NCBI RefSeq assembly: GCF_023838525.1
Contig: NZ_JAHUQD010000008.1
Span: forward strand, 47,118-111,117
DNA from: Caldicoprobacter algeriensis
Lineage (GTDB): Bacteria > Bacillota > Clostridia > Caldicoprobacterales > Caldicoprobacteraceae
Length of the DNA stretch: 64,000 nt
Direction of reading: 5' to 3'
Under the pieces are notes generated by a model. It was given only the letters and a program-made list of their open reading frames with translations. It was not told the origin of the DNA and searched no databases. This document shows positions 34,517 to 43,408 of the stretch, in pieces. How positions within the stretch are numbered: position 1 is the stretch's first letter; each line of letters begins with the position of its first letter. The translations under genes and the position numbers were made by a program.

Positions 34517-35515
34517 TCAACGAATTGGCCTATCCAGCAGATTATTTAAAGTGTGACCGTCATATATCTTTTCAATCGTTCCCACCCCCAGAGAATTCCC
34601 CAGTACAATAATTCTTTGGAATATCTTCTTATCCAAAATCTTTGAGAGAATGGGCCGGCGCTGTGCGTCCCCTATATCGCTGCTGTGGGCCGTTGTAATT
34701 ATCTTTATACCTGCATTAAGAGCCTCTTCAATTGCCTCCACGTCCTCGGGTTTGCCAATTTCGTCTGTTATTATCACGGCAGGAGACATGGAACGAATGA
34801 GCATCATAATACCCTCGGCCTTAGGGCAGGCATCCAGTACATCGGTTTGAAGCCCGACGTTGTTCTGTGGAATGCCCTGGAAGCACCCTGCTATTTCAGA
34901 ACGCTCGTCCACGATCCCAACTTTTATGCCTCTAAAGCCTGGAAAACCATCGCTTAGCTGCCTGGCAATATCGCGGATCAGAGTGGTCTTGCCCATTTGG
35001 GGTGGAGACAGCACAAGGGTATGGTACACCTCTGTTCCCGAAACCAAATAGCGCATGATTCTGTCAGCAACCCCTATAATTTCCCTGGATATACGAATGT
35101 TAAAAGAATTGATATATTTTAATGTCTTTATCTTGCCTCCTTCCACCACAGCTTTGCCTGCCAAACCTACCCTATACCCACCCCTCAAAGTTATATATCC
35201 GCTACGCAATTCCTCCTCCACTGCATATATGGAATAATTGGATATGCGCTGCAGTATGCTTTGGACATCCCTATGGGTTACATAATAGGCCTTTTCAGGT
35301 GAGGAAAGCAGCCCCCCATCGGTCCCCAAATAATAGCTCTTACCCCGGCCATGTATGACAATCGGCCGTCCTTCCCGTATCCGTATCTCCTCCAGGCTTT
35401 CGGCAATATTCTGTGGGATTCCATCTATTACCCTCTGAATGTTTTCGGGCAGCGCATCGAGTATTACCCGTTTCCACGAAACGCCGGAAGGCCATCTGCT
35501 GTATTCCATATACAA
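34517..35515 (-). CDS. spoIIIAA: stage III sporulation protein AA (ATPase)
   Basis: Cytosolic AAA/secretion-type ATPase that powers the spoIIIA channel. The 332 residues show SLEEIRIREGRPIVIHG, GYITLRGGYRVGLAGKAV, the Walker A TLVLSPPQMGKTTLIRDIARQL, Walker B region MSPAVIITDEIGKPEDVEAIEEALNAGI, and TTAHSSDIGDAQ. The start is TTG 35515 with GGAGG at 5 nt, or ATG 35509 at 11 nt. First gene of the eight-gene operon; a sigma-E-like promoter lies upstream. Confidence 0.96.
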   Translation of the reverse strand: MYMEYSRWPSGVSWKRVILDALPENIQRVIDGIPQNIAESLEEIRIREGRPIVIHGRGKSYYLGTDGGLLSSPEKAYYVTHRDVQSILQRISNYSIYAVEEELRSGYITLRGGYRVGLAGKAVVEGGKIKTLKYINSFNIRISREIIGVADRIMRYLVSGTEVYHTLVLSPPQMGKTTLIRDIARQLSDGFPGFRGIKVGIVDERSEIAGCFQGIPQNNVGLQTDVLDACPKAEGIMMLIRSMSPAVIITDEIGKPEDVEAIEEALNAGIKIITTAHSSDIGDAQRRPILSKILDKKIFQRIIVLGNSLGVGTIEKIYDGHTLNNLLDRPIR

Positions 35516-35536
35516 CTCGTCCTCCCTTTTAATAAA

Positions 35537-35564
35537 TATCTATGTCAGGCAGGAAAAGAATATC
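35537..35564 (-). promoter_or_regulatory. candidate sigma-E promoter of the spoIIIA operon
   Basis: On the minus strand GATATT (35559-35564), a 14-nt spacer and CATAGATA (35537-35544) resemble the sigma-E consensus (KMATATT, then CATACANT): six of eight bases of the -10. It lies 22 nt before the spoIIIAA start, and in Bacillus this operon depends on sigma-E. Confidence 0.62.
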
Positions 35565-35569
35565 ACCAA

Positions 35570-35602
35570 AAATAAAAAAGCCGGTGCGTTTTGCACCAGC
35601 TT
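35570..35602 (-). terminator. intrinsic terminator after the CD1247-like gene
   Basis: On the minus strand GCTGGTGC, a 5-nt loop and GCACCGGC form an 8-bp stem followed by TTTTTTATTTTT. It separates the zinc-ribbon gene from the spoIIIA promoter, 6 nt further on. Confidence 0.9.
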
Positions 35603-35614
35603 CTGTTTAATAGT

Positions 35615-36031
35615 TCATTCCTCACTTTCGTCTTCGGCGTACTCCTCTTCCCCTTCTTCATATATTGGCTTTTTGCAGTTGGGACAGATGATGTCATCCT
35701 CTTCTTCAAACATCTCCTCGTCAAAGTATACGGTTTCATGGCAGTGAGGACAGGTCACTTCCACATAGTTGGTCTCTTCATCCATATCCTCGTCCTCATC
35801 TTCACCGTATATGTCATTTTGTATATCCGTCAAATCTTCATTGAGTGCATCAAGATAGTCATCCTGCTCTGCCTGAGAAGCTTCAAGCGCATCGATGGCA
35901 TCAACCACGTCCTCCAGCAGGTCAATGATGTTTATAAGTATCTTAGCTTCCTTTGTATCTTCTTTTTGCAGCCCCAATCCTTCTGCCAACCCTTTGATGT
36001 AGGACATCTTTTCTCCTAAACTGTTGTTCAT
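35615..36031 (-). CDS. CD1247-like zinc-ribbon protein
   Basis: A 138-residue, very acidic protein. The N-terminal part MSYIKGLAEGLGLQKEDTKEAKILINIIDLLEDVVDAI is the CD1247 domain, seen in Clostridia beside efp and the spoIIIA operon. A C-terminal zinc ribbon has paired cysteines (CPHCHETV and CPNCKKPI), and Glu/Asp-rich stretches flank it. Function unknown; its steady place before spoIIIA suggests a sporulation-time or RNA-related role, which is only inference. Confidence 0.85.
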   Translation of the reverse strand: MNNSLGEKMSYIKGLAEGLGLQKEDTKEAKILINIIDLLEDVVDAIDALEASQAEQDDYLDALNEDLTDIQNDIYGEDEDEDMDEETNYVEVTCPHCHETVYFDEEMFEEEDDIICPNCKKPIYEEGEEEYAEDESEE

Positions 36032-36104
36032 TTAGTTTCCTCCCTTTAAAATTATTATGACTATCCCGGCTTGAAACGCATGATTTCACTTTATACTATT
36101 CCCC

Positions 36105-36668
36105 TTAAACCCTTTCTATATACTCGTCGTTTCTGGTATCAACCCTGATCACGTCTCCAGTATTGACAAACAGCGGGACCTGAATAACAGCCCCGGTTTC
36201 CAAAGTCGCCGGTTTGCTACCACCCGTCACCGTATCTCCTCTTACGCCCGGCTCGGTATCGATAACTTTAAGCTCCACAAAGTTGGGTGGCTCTACCGTA
36301 AAAGGTACTCCTTTATAAAACTTGATGGTGACGATCATGTTTTCCTTTATATACTTCATGGCGTCTTCCACTTGATCCCTATTTAAAGGTATCTGTTCAT
36401 AGGTTTCGGTATCCATAAAATAGTACAGGTTGCCATCGTTATACAGATACTGCATTTCTTTGGTCTCTATATGAGCTCTGGGCACTCTCTCGGTAGGGTT
36501 AAATGTGCGCTCAAGTACGTTACCCGTCACTATGTTCTTAATTTTGGTACGCACAAATGCAGCGCCCTTTCCAGGCTTTACGTGCTGAAAATCGACAATG
36601 GTATATACCTGCCCATCCAGTTCAATGGTTACGCCTTTTCTAAAATCGCCTGCTGCAATCATATCCAT
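36105..36668 (-). CDS. efp: translation elongation factor P
   Basis: Relieves ribosome stalling at polyproline. The KOW-like domain I has [38 protein letters not shown] with the tip Lys (KPGKG) that is modified in many bacteria; the OB-folds follow and end [23 protein letters not shown]. The frame opens at GTG 36677. ATG 36668 or 36662 agrees with family N-termini (MIAAGDF); 36668 is used, giving 187 residues. No modification enzyme (EpmA, EarP or YmfI type) was seen in the window. Confidence 0.95.
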   Translation of the reverse strand: MDMIAAGDFRKGVTIELDGQVYTIVDFQHVKPGKGAAFVRTKIKNIVTGNVLERTFNPTERVPRAHIETKEMQYLYNDGNLYYFMDTETYEQIPLNRDQVEDAMKYIKENMIVTIKFYKGVPFTVEPPNFVELKVIDTEPGVRGDTVTGGSKPATLETGAVIQVPLFVNTGDVIRVDTRNDEYIERV

Positions 36669-36685
36669 AATCACCACTTCCCTTC

Positions 36686-37087
36686 CTAAGAATAGTTTTT
36701 TCGAGAGATAAAATCATCACCCGGTATTAGCTCCACGCCATTTAACGACTCCTTTAGCAATTTGTATTCTTCTTTATTAATATGCTTTTCTTCAAACCAT
36801 ATACTATGGACTCCTAATTTGCTGCACAATTCCGAAAGAAAACTGACGGCTTCATCCCAGGATGCACTGAAAACCTTAAATCCCGAACACTCTGTCGTAC
36901 ACTGCTGGTTATCGTCAGAATCGATAACGATAAGGTAACGCACCAGCGAATGCACGAAAAGCACAGCACCCTTTCCCCTAAAGCCGGAATAGTACTCCAC
37001 ATCTTCAGGGTTGGTGATCAGGGCTGCATTTACACCTCCATCATGGTTCTCCATTCGGTCCAGCAACCTGCCCACCGGCGTCTTCAT
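36686..37087 (-). CDS. stand-alone creatinase/prolidase N-terminal domain (truncated Xaa-Pro peptidase)
   Basis: A 133-residue protein resembling only the N-terminal domain of Xaa-Pro aminopeptidases: [41 protein letters not shown], then [11 protein letters not shown]. The M24 metallopeptidase domain, normally another 220 residues with the Asp, His and Glu ligands, is missing. The gene lies between aroQ and efp, the place of the full-length gene in many Firmicutes. It stops 9-18 nt before efp. The sequence is open and has a start overlapping the aroQ stop (ATGA), so it may still be expressed. A degraded remnant is the alternative. Confidence 0.8.
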   Translation of the reverse strand: MKTPVGRLLDRMENHDGGVNAALITNPEDVEYYSGFRGKGAVLFVHSLVRYLIVIDSDDNQQCTTECSGFKVFSASWDEAVSFLSELCSKLGVHSIWFEEKHINKEEYKLLKESLNGVELIPGDDFISRKNYS

Positions 37088-37548
37088 GTGTTATCATCCC
37101 CACCAGTTTGTCCAACCTGCTTAAAACATTTACCAAAATAATCCAAAGCCAACAGATATCCTTCCACACCCAAACCGCTGATTTGTCCTATGCACACCGG
37201 TGCTATCACCGATCGTGAGCGAAACTCTTCCCTGGCATATACGTTGGATATATGTACCTCTATGACCGGCAGCTTCACAGCAGCCACTGCATCGCGTATA
37301 GCATAGCTGTAATGGGTGTACGCGCCGGGGTTGAGGATCACACCATCATATCTGCCCCTGGCATTGTGAAGAGCATCTATAATGTCCCCTTCGTTGTTGG
37401 ACTGGACGTGATCCACCTGTACCCCCAGCTCCCTGCCGTGCTCCTTTAATATGCTTACCAGGCAGTCCAGGCTGGTATTCCCATACACGGAAGGCTCACG
37501 CTGGCCCAAAAGATTTAAATTTGGGCCGTTTATCACCAAAACCTTCAT
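37084..37548 (-). CDS. aroQ: 3-dehydroquinate dehydratase, type II
   Basis: Third step of the shikimate pathway. The 154 residues start MKVLVINGPNLNLLGQREPSVYG, with the lid loop (LGQREPSVYG) carrying the catalytic Tyr, then NPGAYTHYSYAIRDAV and EVHISNVYAREEFR with the catalytic His. The longer frame to 37686 lacks homology; ATG 37548 has AGGGG upstream. Close to aroK upstream and aroE elsewhere in the window, so shikimate genes are grouped but interrupted. Confidence 0.97.
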   Translation of the reverse strand: MKVLVINGPNLNLLGQREPSVYGNTSLDCLVSILKEHGRELGVQVDHVQSNNEGDIIDALHNARGRYDGVILNPGAYTHYSYAIRDAVAAVKLPVIEVHISNVYAREEFRSRSVIAPVCIGQISGLGVEGYLLALDYFGKCFKQVGQTGGDDNT

Positions 37549-37594
37549 TAAAGTGCACCCCTGCCCAAACCAAAAATTCCACTTCAATATATTA

Positions 37595-38485
37595 TCACAA
37601 AATACCAACGTTGAATAGATGGATTTTTTGGTCGGTAATCTCTTTAAGCTGCGCAGCATCTTCCGCCATGGTTCCCCTGGATTCACATATTATTATGGGT
37701 TTTAAATCAAGTAATACCAGCACCTCGGCCAGCGGTTCAAATTCAGGACCATATTCCGTATCCTTTAAGGTCCAGTGCCTTTTCTCCCCGCCATTTGAAT
37801 ACTCTATCCTGCTGAAGTGGCAGTGAAAGTATCTGGCCCTGTCCTCACTCAAAACCTCTTTTACCCTGTTTATGATATTCAGGTAATCCTCTCGCGACCT
37901 GATGCTTCCGCGCCCCATGGCATTTATATGGCCAAAATCCAGCGTAGGTATGAAAGACTCATGAAGCAGACACATCTCAAGTACCTCATCAACCGTCCCA
38001 AGCTGGTTTACCTTACCCATAGTCTCGGGACAAAGGTGTATCCCCTCTTCGATAAATTCTCTGGCTTCGTCGATAATCTCCTTAAGAAAGTCAATCGCTA
38101 TGTCAAGCGCTGCTCTCCTGTCCATCTTTGAGCATGAACCTGGGTGAAAGACCACACGCTTTGCGCCCATCCAGTGCGCCACTCTAAGCGAATCCATTAT
38201 ATACCGCTTGGTTTTCGCCCTTTTATCCTTATCCTTCGTCACTAGATTTATGTAGTAAGGCGCATGGACGCTCAACGCTATGTCCCATTTTCGGGCCTCT
38301 TCTCCGATAGCCCTGGCAGTGTCCTCACCGATGTTCACCCCGTGGGTACAGGTATATTCATAGGCTGTAAGGCCCATGTCGTGAAGCCATTTGGGCATGT
38401 CCACGCTGGATTTGTACCCCTGCTCATAGAATGAATCAGAATTCCCAGCTGGCCCAAATCTTATAACATCATTCAGTATGCTCAT
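37595..38485 (-). CDS. endonuclease IV-like TIM-barrel protein
   Basis: A 296-residue protein with the metal-binding motifs of the AP endonuclease/xylose isomerase TIM-barrel superfamily in order: SVHAPYYINL, RVVFHPGS, HLCPETMGK, TLDFGHINA, YFHCHFSRIE and IICESRG. These match the three-zinc layout of DNA endonuclease IV (Nfo), but the DNA-reading loops are shortened. It may repair abasic sites or be a sugar isomerase; I cannot decide. It overlaps aroK by 17 nt. Confidence 0.72.
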   Translation of the reverse strand: MSILNDVIRFGPAGNSDSFYEQGYKSSVDMPKWLHDMGLTAYEYTCTHGVNIGEDTARAIGEEARKWDIALSVHAPYYINLVTKDKDKRAKTKRYIMDSLRVAHWMGAKRVVFHPGSCSKMDRRAALDIAIDFLKEIIDEAREFIEEGIHLCPETMGKVNQLGTVDEVLEMCLLHESFIPTLDFGHINAMGRGSIRSREDYLNIINRVKEVLSEDRARYFHCHFSRIEYSNGGEKRHWTLKDTEYGPEFEPLAEVLVLLDLKPIIICESRGTMAEDAAQLKEITDQKIHLFNVGIL

Positions 38486-39017
38486 CCCCTCCCTGTGGCT
38501 CTATTATAGCGATGATGTCGTCCACCACCTCCTGTGGTGATTTCCCGTCCACAGGTACCACAAAATGGGCTTTATAATAGACGGGACGGCGCATTTCAAG
38601 CAGGCTTTTCATTTTCTCCCGTGGATTATCAGAAAAAAGCATTGGTCGGTCTTTCGCAGCTTTAAGCCTTTCCCACAGGGTATTTTCACTGGCATCCAGC
38701 GCGATAACGCACCCATTTTCCATTAAAAACGAAAAATTGGCGGGATCCATCACCGCCCCGCCACCGGTTGCAAGCACGATACCGGTTCGGGTAAGAACCT
38801 TGCGGATCACCTGCTTTTCCAGCTGGCGAAAGTGCTGTTCCCCATACTTTAAGAATATCTCGGGTATTGAAAGCCCTACTTCTTGCTCGATTACCTGATC
38901 AGTATCAACAAAGCGGTATCCGATACGCTGCGCCAGCAGCTTCCCTACCGTGGTCTTGCCGGTGCCCATAAAGCCAATTAATATGATGTTATTGCATTCG
39001 CCACTCCTTGCCTCCAT
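38469..39017 (-). CDS. aroK: shikimate kinase
   Basis: Phosphorylates shikimate with ATP. The 182 residues contain Walker A GFMGTGKTTVGKLLAQ, DTDQVIEQEVG (Asp pair for Mg and shikimate), RQLEKQVI with the binding Arg, TGGGAVMDPAN and RRPVYYKAH near the end. The frame opens at TTG 39029; ATG 39017 has a fair GGAG. It overlaps both neighbours (comFB by about 29 nt). Confidence 0.94.
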   Translation of the reverse strand: MEARSGECNNIILIGFMGTGKTTVGKLLAQRIGYRFVDTDQVIEQEVGLSIPEIFLKYGEQHFRQLEKQVIRKVLTRTGIVLATGGGAVMDPANFSFLMENGCVIALDASENTLWERLKAAKDRPMLFSDNPREKMKSLLEMRRPVYYKAHFVVPVDGKSPQEVVDDIIAIIEPQGGDEHTE

Positions 39018-39321
39018 TTTTCTCCACAAGCTCCTCGTTATGCCGCGGATTTTTCCTTACCACCTCAATGGCCTTGACAATCGCAATGATGACATCGGTT
39101 TCAAACTGCTGCTGAAGCTCGAGCAGCTTTGAATACACCTCGCCCTCGCGAGTAACCACGTATTTGCTTGGAAGCTGATTCAGTGCATAGGCCGCTATAT
39201 CCATGCGACAGCGCTGGCATCTGCAGCAGTCTGTGCTGGCGATGATGCTATCCAGGTGTTTAAACACCACGTCTTCCATATAATTTTTGGGCCTTGTCAG
39301 CTCATTTGAATTCTCCGCCAT
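38989..39321 (-). CDS. comFB: late competence ComFB family protein
   Basis: A 110-residue protein with the ComFB layout: NYMEDVVFKHLDSII, then the cysteine cluster DCCRCQRCRMDIAAYALNQLPSKYVVTREGEVY. The family is encoded in the comF operon in Bacillus and is of unknown function; cyanobacterial relatives bind second messengers. Here it lies between the pilus operon and aroK, consistent with a link to pili or competence. The cysteines suggest metal binding. ATG follows GAGGGG and GGAGC. Confidence 0.87.
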   Translation of the reverse strand: MAENSNELTRPKNYMEDVVFKHLDSIIASTDCCRCQRCRMDIAAYALNQLPSKYVVTREGEVYSKLLELQQQFETDVIIAIVKAIEVVRKNPRHNEELVEKNGGKEWRMQ

Positions 39322-39434
39322 ACCGCTCCAATCCCCTCAAAAACAGTTTGCTGCCACAATTATACCACATATTCATCTGAATTGGCCATATAGAAATCTG
39401 AGCCATATGTCCTTGCCATTTCTTCAAAGTAGAG

Positions 39435-40046
39435 TTATTGCCCGGGCAATTGAAATGGATTGGGCCTACCGTATAAACCATCCATAAAGGGATAGTTCAG
39501 CTCTTGTCCAGCCGGCATAGGCTTGAAATAGAACTTGATGGACATATTAACGGTGACGGTACTGCCTCCATCCAGTGCCTGTACCGTTAAAGCCTGAATA
39601 TGGTTTTTATAAGGAGATTGTTCAAGCTGCCTCAATATATCCTTAAAATCACTGTAACTGGTACTCAAAGTCACGCTGACGGGCATCACAGAAAAATCGG
39701 TATACTGCTCTAAATCGCCAAACTCGATATGATCCCTGACTGTGCGTGACGAAAAAATCCGATACAGATGCACCACAAGACCGGGCTGATCATCGGGCGA
39801 TCGCAGGCTCTCCAGCGTTTCTGATACCCGCTTTGACAGCGTTTCATATTCCCGCTTAAGGCCTGTCAGCTGCTCCTGCTTTGACTTGCTCAGCACAGGT
39901 AGGTCCTGGACCGCCTCTATCTCGGCCGACATAACTTCTATATCCCTTATTAGCGGTTGATAAAAATATACATAATATACTGCTACAACCGACACTACGA
40001 TGAATATCGCAATGAACACCTTTTCCCGTTTCGTAAGCTGTATCAA
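39435..40046 (-). CDS. pilO: type IV pilus inner-membrane alignment protein PilO
   Basis: A 203-residue protein with a short cytosolic tail, one membrane helix at about 9-28 (VFIAIFIVVSVVAVYYVYFYQPL), a coiled coil to about 75 and a ferredoxin-like beta domain ending MSIKFYFKP. It forms a heterodimer with PilN and links the assembly ATPase platform. Starts with TTG 40046, with AGGG upstream. Last gene of the pilus operon. Confidence 0.86.
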   Translation of the reverse strand: MIQLTKREKVFIAIFIVVSVVAVYYVYFYQPLIRDIEVMSAEIEAVQDLPVLSKSKQEQLTGLKREYETLSKRVSETLESLRSPDDQPGLVVHLYRIFSSRTVRDHIEFGDLEQYTDFSVMPVSVTLSTSYSDFKDILRQLEQSPYKNHIQALTVQALDGGSTVTVNMSIKFYFKPMPAGQELNYPFMDGLYGRPNPFQLPGQ

Positions 40047-40076
40047 TTTTCGATCACCCTTCTACCGTATTCACCG

Positions 40077-40607
40077 TCACTTGCGGTCCAAAGGATTGAA
40101 TTTACAGTTCATGAGAAATAGCTGTCCGCCTTCATCACCATCAATCCTCTTAAGGCTGACGGTTGAAAACAGACCGGTTTTTTTAAGATTTACTATAAAT
40201 CGAGCAATTTCGACATCGTCGGTTGCGATACCTTCCAGCACCACAGCATCTCCATCATATGAAAGGCTGCGCAAAGCCGCACCCTGCGGTATTGCCTGTT
40301 CAAGGAGTGTGAAGACCTCACTCCACTGCCGCCTGGCTATCAAGGGATTGATACCGCTGGCTTTTTCTTTTAGCTCCTCCATGCGTTTAGAAAGTTCGGT
40401 ATATTCCTTTTCAATTGCTTCATACTCGCCGTTCATCTGCGAGAAATTCGATGCCATAAGATCCAGCTCATGCTTTTCTCTCAAGGGTTCGACGATGCCA
40501 AAGTATGAGAATAAAGCGGCAACCGCGGCTGCAACAAATATGAACAATGTAATTCTAATGGTTTTCCTGGGGCGATAGAAATCCTTGAGCAAATTTATAT
40601 CGTTCAT
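40077..40607 (-). CDS. pilN: type IV pilus assembly protein PilN
   Basis: A 176-residue PilN. The short N-terminal motif INLLKDFYRPR binds PilM; a membrane helix at about 20-40 (ITLFIFVAAAVAALFSYFG) is followed by a coiled coil (YEAIEKEYTELSKRMEELKEKA) and a small alpha/beta domain with WSEVFTLLEQAIPQGAALRSLSYDGDAVVLEG. It directly follows pilM. Confidence 0.9.
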   Translation of the reverse strand: MNDINLLKDFYRPRKTIRITLFIFVAAAVAALFSYFGIVEPLREKHELDLMASNFSQMNGEYEAIEKEYTELSKRMEELKEKASGINPLIARRQWSEVFTLLEQAIPQGAALRSLSYDGDAVVLEGIATDDVEIARFIVNLKKTGLFSTVSLKRIDGDEGGQLFLMNCKFNPLDRK

Positions 40608-40611
40608 GCTC

Positions 40612-41553
40612 TCAGCCCTCTCTTATGGCGGTACCTATGGATTTAAAGTAAATGCCTACTGGAAAATCTTGGCCGTTATCATACTCTATCTTGAGCATCT
40701 GAGGAGTTACCCTCCTTACATCCGTACCGGTCTGGAATGATAGATATTGACACAGATCCTTTATAAGGCTGCCACCTCCCACAACCCATACCTTCTCAAT
40801 ACGCGAAGTATAGTTTCGGCTGTAATAATAATCGAGTACTTGATTTAAAGCTGCCGCAACTGCATCAAAATTTTCCGCTTCCCAGCTTTTATCTACCGTC
40901 CTGGTGACAAAAGGTGCTCCCCTCTCAAACACGGATATGGTCAGTGTACTGTACCCGTAATCCATGATACACACTCCACGACTTGACGATATATCCCCTA
41001 TCTCGCTTAAAAGCTTTGTTGCCTTCAAATAGGCATTTACATTGATATCGACGTATTCGGGCTTTAATCCAGCCTTTTTAAGAATTCGCATATACCTTGC
41101 CACCAGATCCAAAGGAGCCGCCACGCCCAACACTCGCAGCACCGTCCTGCCCTCGTTTCCATCCCTTTTCAGTATCCTGTAGGCGATGGCATATTTATCG
41201 GGATCTATTGAAAAGTACTCAGCCATCTCATACTTTATATTTTCCTTTATCTCTTCATCCTTCATCTCCGGAAGCCCTATATCTCTGAAAATGATAGACG
41301 AATCCGACAAACACAAGCTCACTTTTTTGGTACTAAACCCATATTGCTTATAGCAATCCTTGATGGCCTGTGCAAGATAAGACTCGCTCTGCCTGTTTCC
41401 ACCCGATTCGTCATCTATATCCGACGCTTCAATGCAGCCCCATTTCAAAAGCTTTATTTTCTCACCGGAAGTTTCATTTTGCGTAACCTGTACTATTTTG
41501 ATAAGTCTGGAACCTATATCTACGCCTAAGATGCTGTTGTTTGGTTTTAGCAT
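40612..41553 (-). CDS. pilM: type IV pilus assembly protein PilM
   Basis: Actin-like cytosolic ATPase-fold protein that bridges the pilus motor and membrane subcomplex. Visible are SILGVDIGSRLIKIVQV, the KVSLCLSDSSIIFRDIGLPEMKDEEIKENIKYEMAEYF helix typical of PilM, DYGYSTLTISVFERGAP and WVVGGGSLIKDLCQYL. The start ATG 41553 has GAGG at 8 nt; the reading frame opens at 41583. Residue count 313, slightly short of the usual 350. Confidence 0.92.
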   Translation of the reverse strand: MLKPNNSILGVDIGSRLIKIVQVTQNETSGEKIKLLKWGCIEASDIDDESGGNRQSESYLAQAIKDCYKQYGFSTKKVSLCLSDSSIIFRDIGLPEMKDEEIKENIKYEMAEYFSIDPDKYAIAYRILKRDGNEGRTVLRVLGVAAPLDLVARYMRILKKAGLKPEYVDINVNAYLKATKLLSEIGDISSSRGVCIMDYGYSTLTISVFERGAPFVTRTVDKSWEAENFDAVAAALNQVLDYYYSRNYTSRIEKVWVVGGGSLIKDLCQYLSFQTGTDVRRVTPQMLKIEYDNGQDFPVGIYFKSIGTAIREG

Positions 41554-41583
41554 AAGCATTACCTCACCACGAATAAATATCAT

Positions 41584-42906
41584 CTACTCTTCACCGTAAG
41601 AGATAACAGTAAATAATTCCTCACCTGCTCCCAGAGTTTCATAACCCTGTATTGGCATTGGATAGCTATCTTTTACCACACTATCGAAAACCATCTCGGC
41701 ATTTTGACCTAGGATTACCTTTTCTGCTACAATACTTCCAGTAACCTTGGCATTGTTCCCAATATATACCGTAGCAGAAGGAGCATATATTCCACCTTTA
41801 AAAAAGGCATTGTTAGCTACCGTAATTTTATCTCCGCTATATAAAACAATTAGCTCATTTGGCTTTCCATTATTATTTATAACTGCATTATTACCCATGT
41901 CAAAATCCCTATCTATATATAACAGCAACCTCCCTGGCCCCTGTAGTTCAATAACAGCATTATTTCCAATAGACATTGTTGTAGTACGGACAACCGTATC
42001 GCCATCAAGATAAACAATCAGTTTCCCATTGTTGTTAATTTCTATTCTGTTAAACCTTCCCCCGTCACTAACATATCGCTCATCATTATTCTTGACTATC
42101 AAATCACCCTTATCTTCCAAATCAGAAGGCAGCACAATAGGAAGGAGTTGAGTAGTTTCATCGCTCACCTTTATCTGTCCATTTAAAACGCTATTGTTCT
42201 TCTTTTCAACCACCTTTGAAGGATTCCCATCCGGACCGATATAAATGTCTCCATTTATTTTGGAATTATTACCTAACAAAACTCCCCCCGATGTGGTTGT
42301 ATTTGTTGCTATATTCCCGTACACTTCTGCATTATTGTTTACCTCAATTGTACCATTTGAAAACAATGAATAACTAAATATTGTGCTTTGTCTTACATAA
42401 CGTATCTTTACACTGCCCTTCAACCTTCTGCTTATCTTGCCTACAGTACCTTCAGCTTTAATGGTAAATGTCATGGTATCACCTTGGCGATTTCCGGACG
42501 ACACACTCACGTAAGCATCAACCTGCCTGTTGAAATCAGCTTTAAATTCAGGCGTGCTAACGGGGAGCCCCTCAGTAAAAGCCCTAAAGAAACTTTCTGC
42601 ATCATCATAGTTCCTAGAAGTATATAGCTCTTCCATGTGCAGTCTCATGGCTTCAATCTGATGGCGCAGTACACCCTCTGCTATATAATAGGCTGCCTGA
42701 TAGTCATGCTCTGTCTGATCCATATAATAATTGTTGACTGCAACCGATACAAGGGATACGCCCAAGGTAAAGACTACCATTAGGGTTAATACAGCCAAAA
42801 TTAAAGCTGAACCGCTTGAAGCTTTATAACAATTCAGACAGTTAAATGATGCAATCGATAAAATATTTTGCAGCTTAAAAGATAGTCTTTTCAGTGTTGC
42901 AAACAC
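41584..42906 (-). CDS. PilX-like prepilin with polymer-forming C-terminal repeats
   Basis: A 440-residue minor pilin. The N-terminal half has a hydrophobic segment SGSALILAVLTLMVVFTLGVSLV (about 31-53), followed by VNNYYMDQTEHDYQAAYYIAEG, the PilX/PulK-like family start (without the glycine-Glu5 class III leader). The second half (about 205-420) consists of Asn-rich short turns such as NNAEVYGNI, GNNSKINGDIYI, GNNAVIELQG and GNNAKVTGSIVAEKV, predicting a right-handed beta-helix similar to bactofilins. GTG start with AGGAGG. Likely a tip or surface pilin; the combination is unusual. Confidence 0.75.
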   Translation of the reverse strand: MFATLKRLSFKLQNILSIASFNCLNCYKASSGSALILAVLTLMVVFTLGVSLVSVAVNNYYMDQTEHDYQAAYYIAEGVLRHQIEAMRLHMEELYTSRNYDDAESFFRAFTEGLPVSTPEFKADFNRQVDAYVSVSSGNRQGDTMTFTIKAEGTVGKISRRLKGSVKIRYVRQSTIFSYSLFSNGTIEVNNNAEVYGNIATNTTTSGGVLLGNNSKINGDIYIGPDGNPSKVVEKKNNSVLNGQIKVSDETTQLLPIVLPSDLEDKGDLIVKNNDERYVSDGGRFNRIEINNNGKLIVYLDGDTVVRTTTMSIGNNAVIELQGPGRLLLYIDRDFDMGNNAVINNNGKPNELIVLYSGDKITVANNAFFKGGIYAPSATVYIGNNAKVTGSIVAEKVILGQNAEMVFDSVVKDSYPMPIQGYETLGAGEELFTVISYGEE

Positions 42907-42917
42907 TAAGCAACCTC

Positions 42918-43373
42918 CTATCTTCTAAGGAACACTTCAAAAGTAACAGGAAAAAAATTATCCTTTCCAACCTCTCCACCTGAGATTGATACCGTAACCC
43001 TTTTTCCGTTCTTATCAACCTCAAACCGAGTAATACCTTCAGCCATGGGATTGAAGCTTGCAGAGCTAGGCCACTCATGATTTACACGCAGTGTGGTACC
43101 CTTAAGGTCAAAATACTCATTTCCTATAATGAGAATGTCAGGGCCATCGTCTTTCTTTTCTACTGTTACCTCGTCTTCTGAAGCATTTAAAAGCTTTTTT
43201 TGAATATACGAAGCCGCAAGCCTCACATTTTGCTGAATATCGATTCTGTCAATGCTTCTCGCATAACCCTTTACGCTCATCATGTACAGCGAATACCCCA
43301 TAGATACGACCACTGACAATAACGCCAGCGCTACCAATAGTTCGATAAGAGAATACCCATCGTCCCTAAGCAT
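42918..43373 (-). CDS. minor prepilin (PilW/GspJ-like)
   Basis: A 151-residue prepilin with a short leader ending DDG, then the cleavage region G-YSLIELLVALALLSVVVSMGYSLY, with Glu5 preserved. The mature part is a beta-rich C-terminal region (RFEVDKNGKRVTVSISGGE). The start ATG 43373 has GAGGAG at 7 nt. The C-terminal region is short, so the pilin type cannot be set precisely. Confidence 0.83.
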   Translation of the reverse strand: MLRDDGYSLIELLVALALLSVVVSMGYSLYMMSVKGYARSIDRIDIQQNVRLAASYIQKKLLNASEDEVTVEKKDDGPDILIIGNEYFDLKGTTLRVNHEWPSSASFNPMAEGITRFEVDKNGKRVTVSISGGEVGKDNFFPVTFEVFLRR

Positions 43374-43408
43374 ATTATACGGCTCCTCTCCAGATGACAC
43401 AGCTCCTT

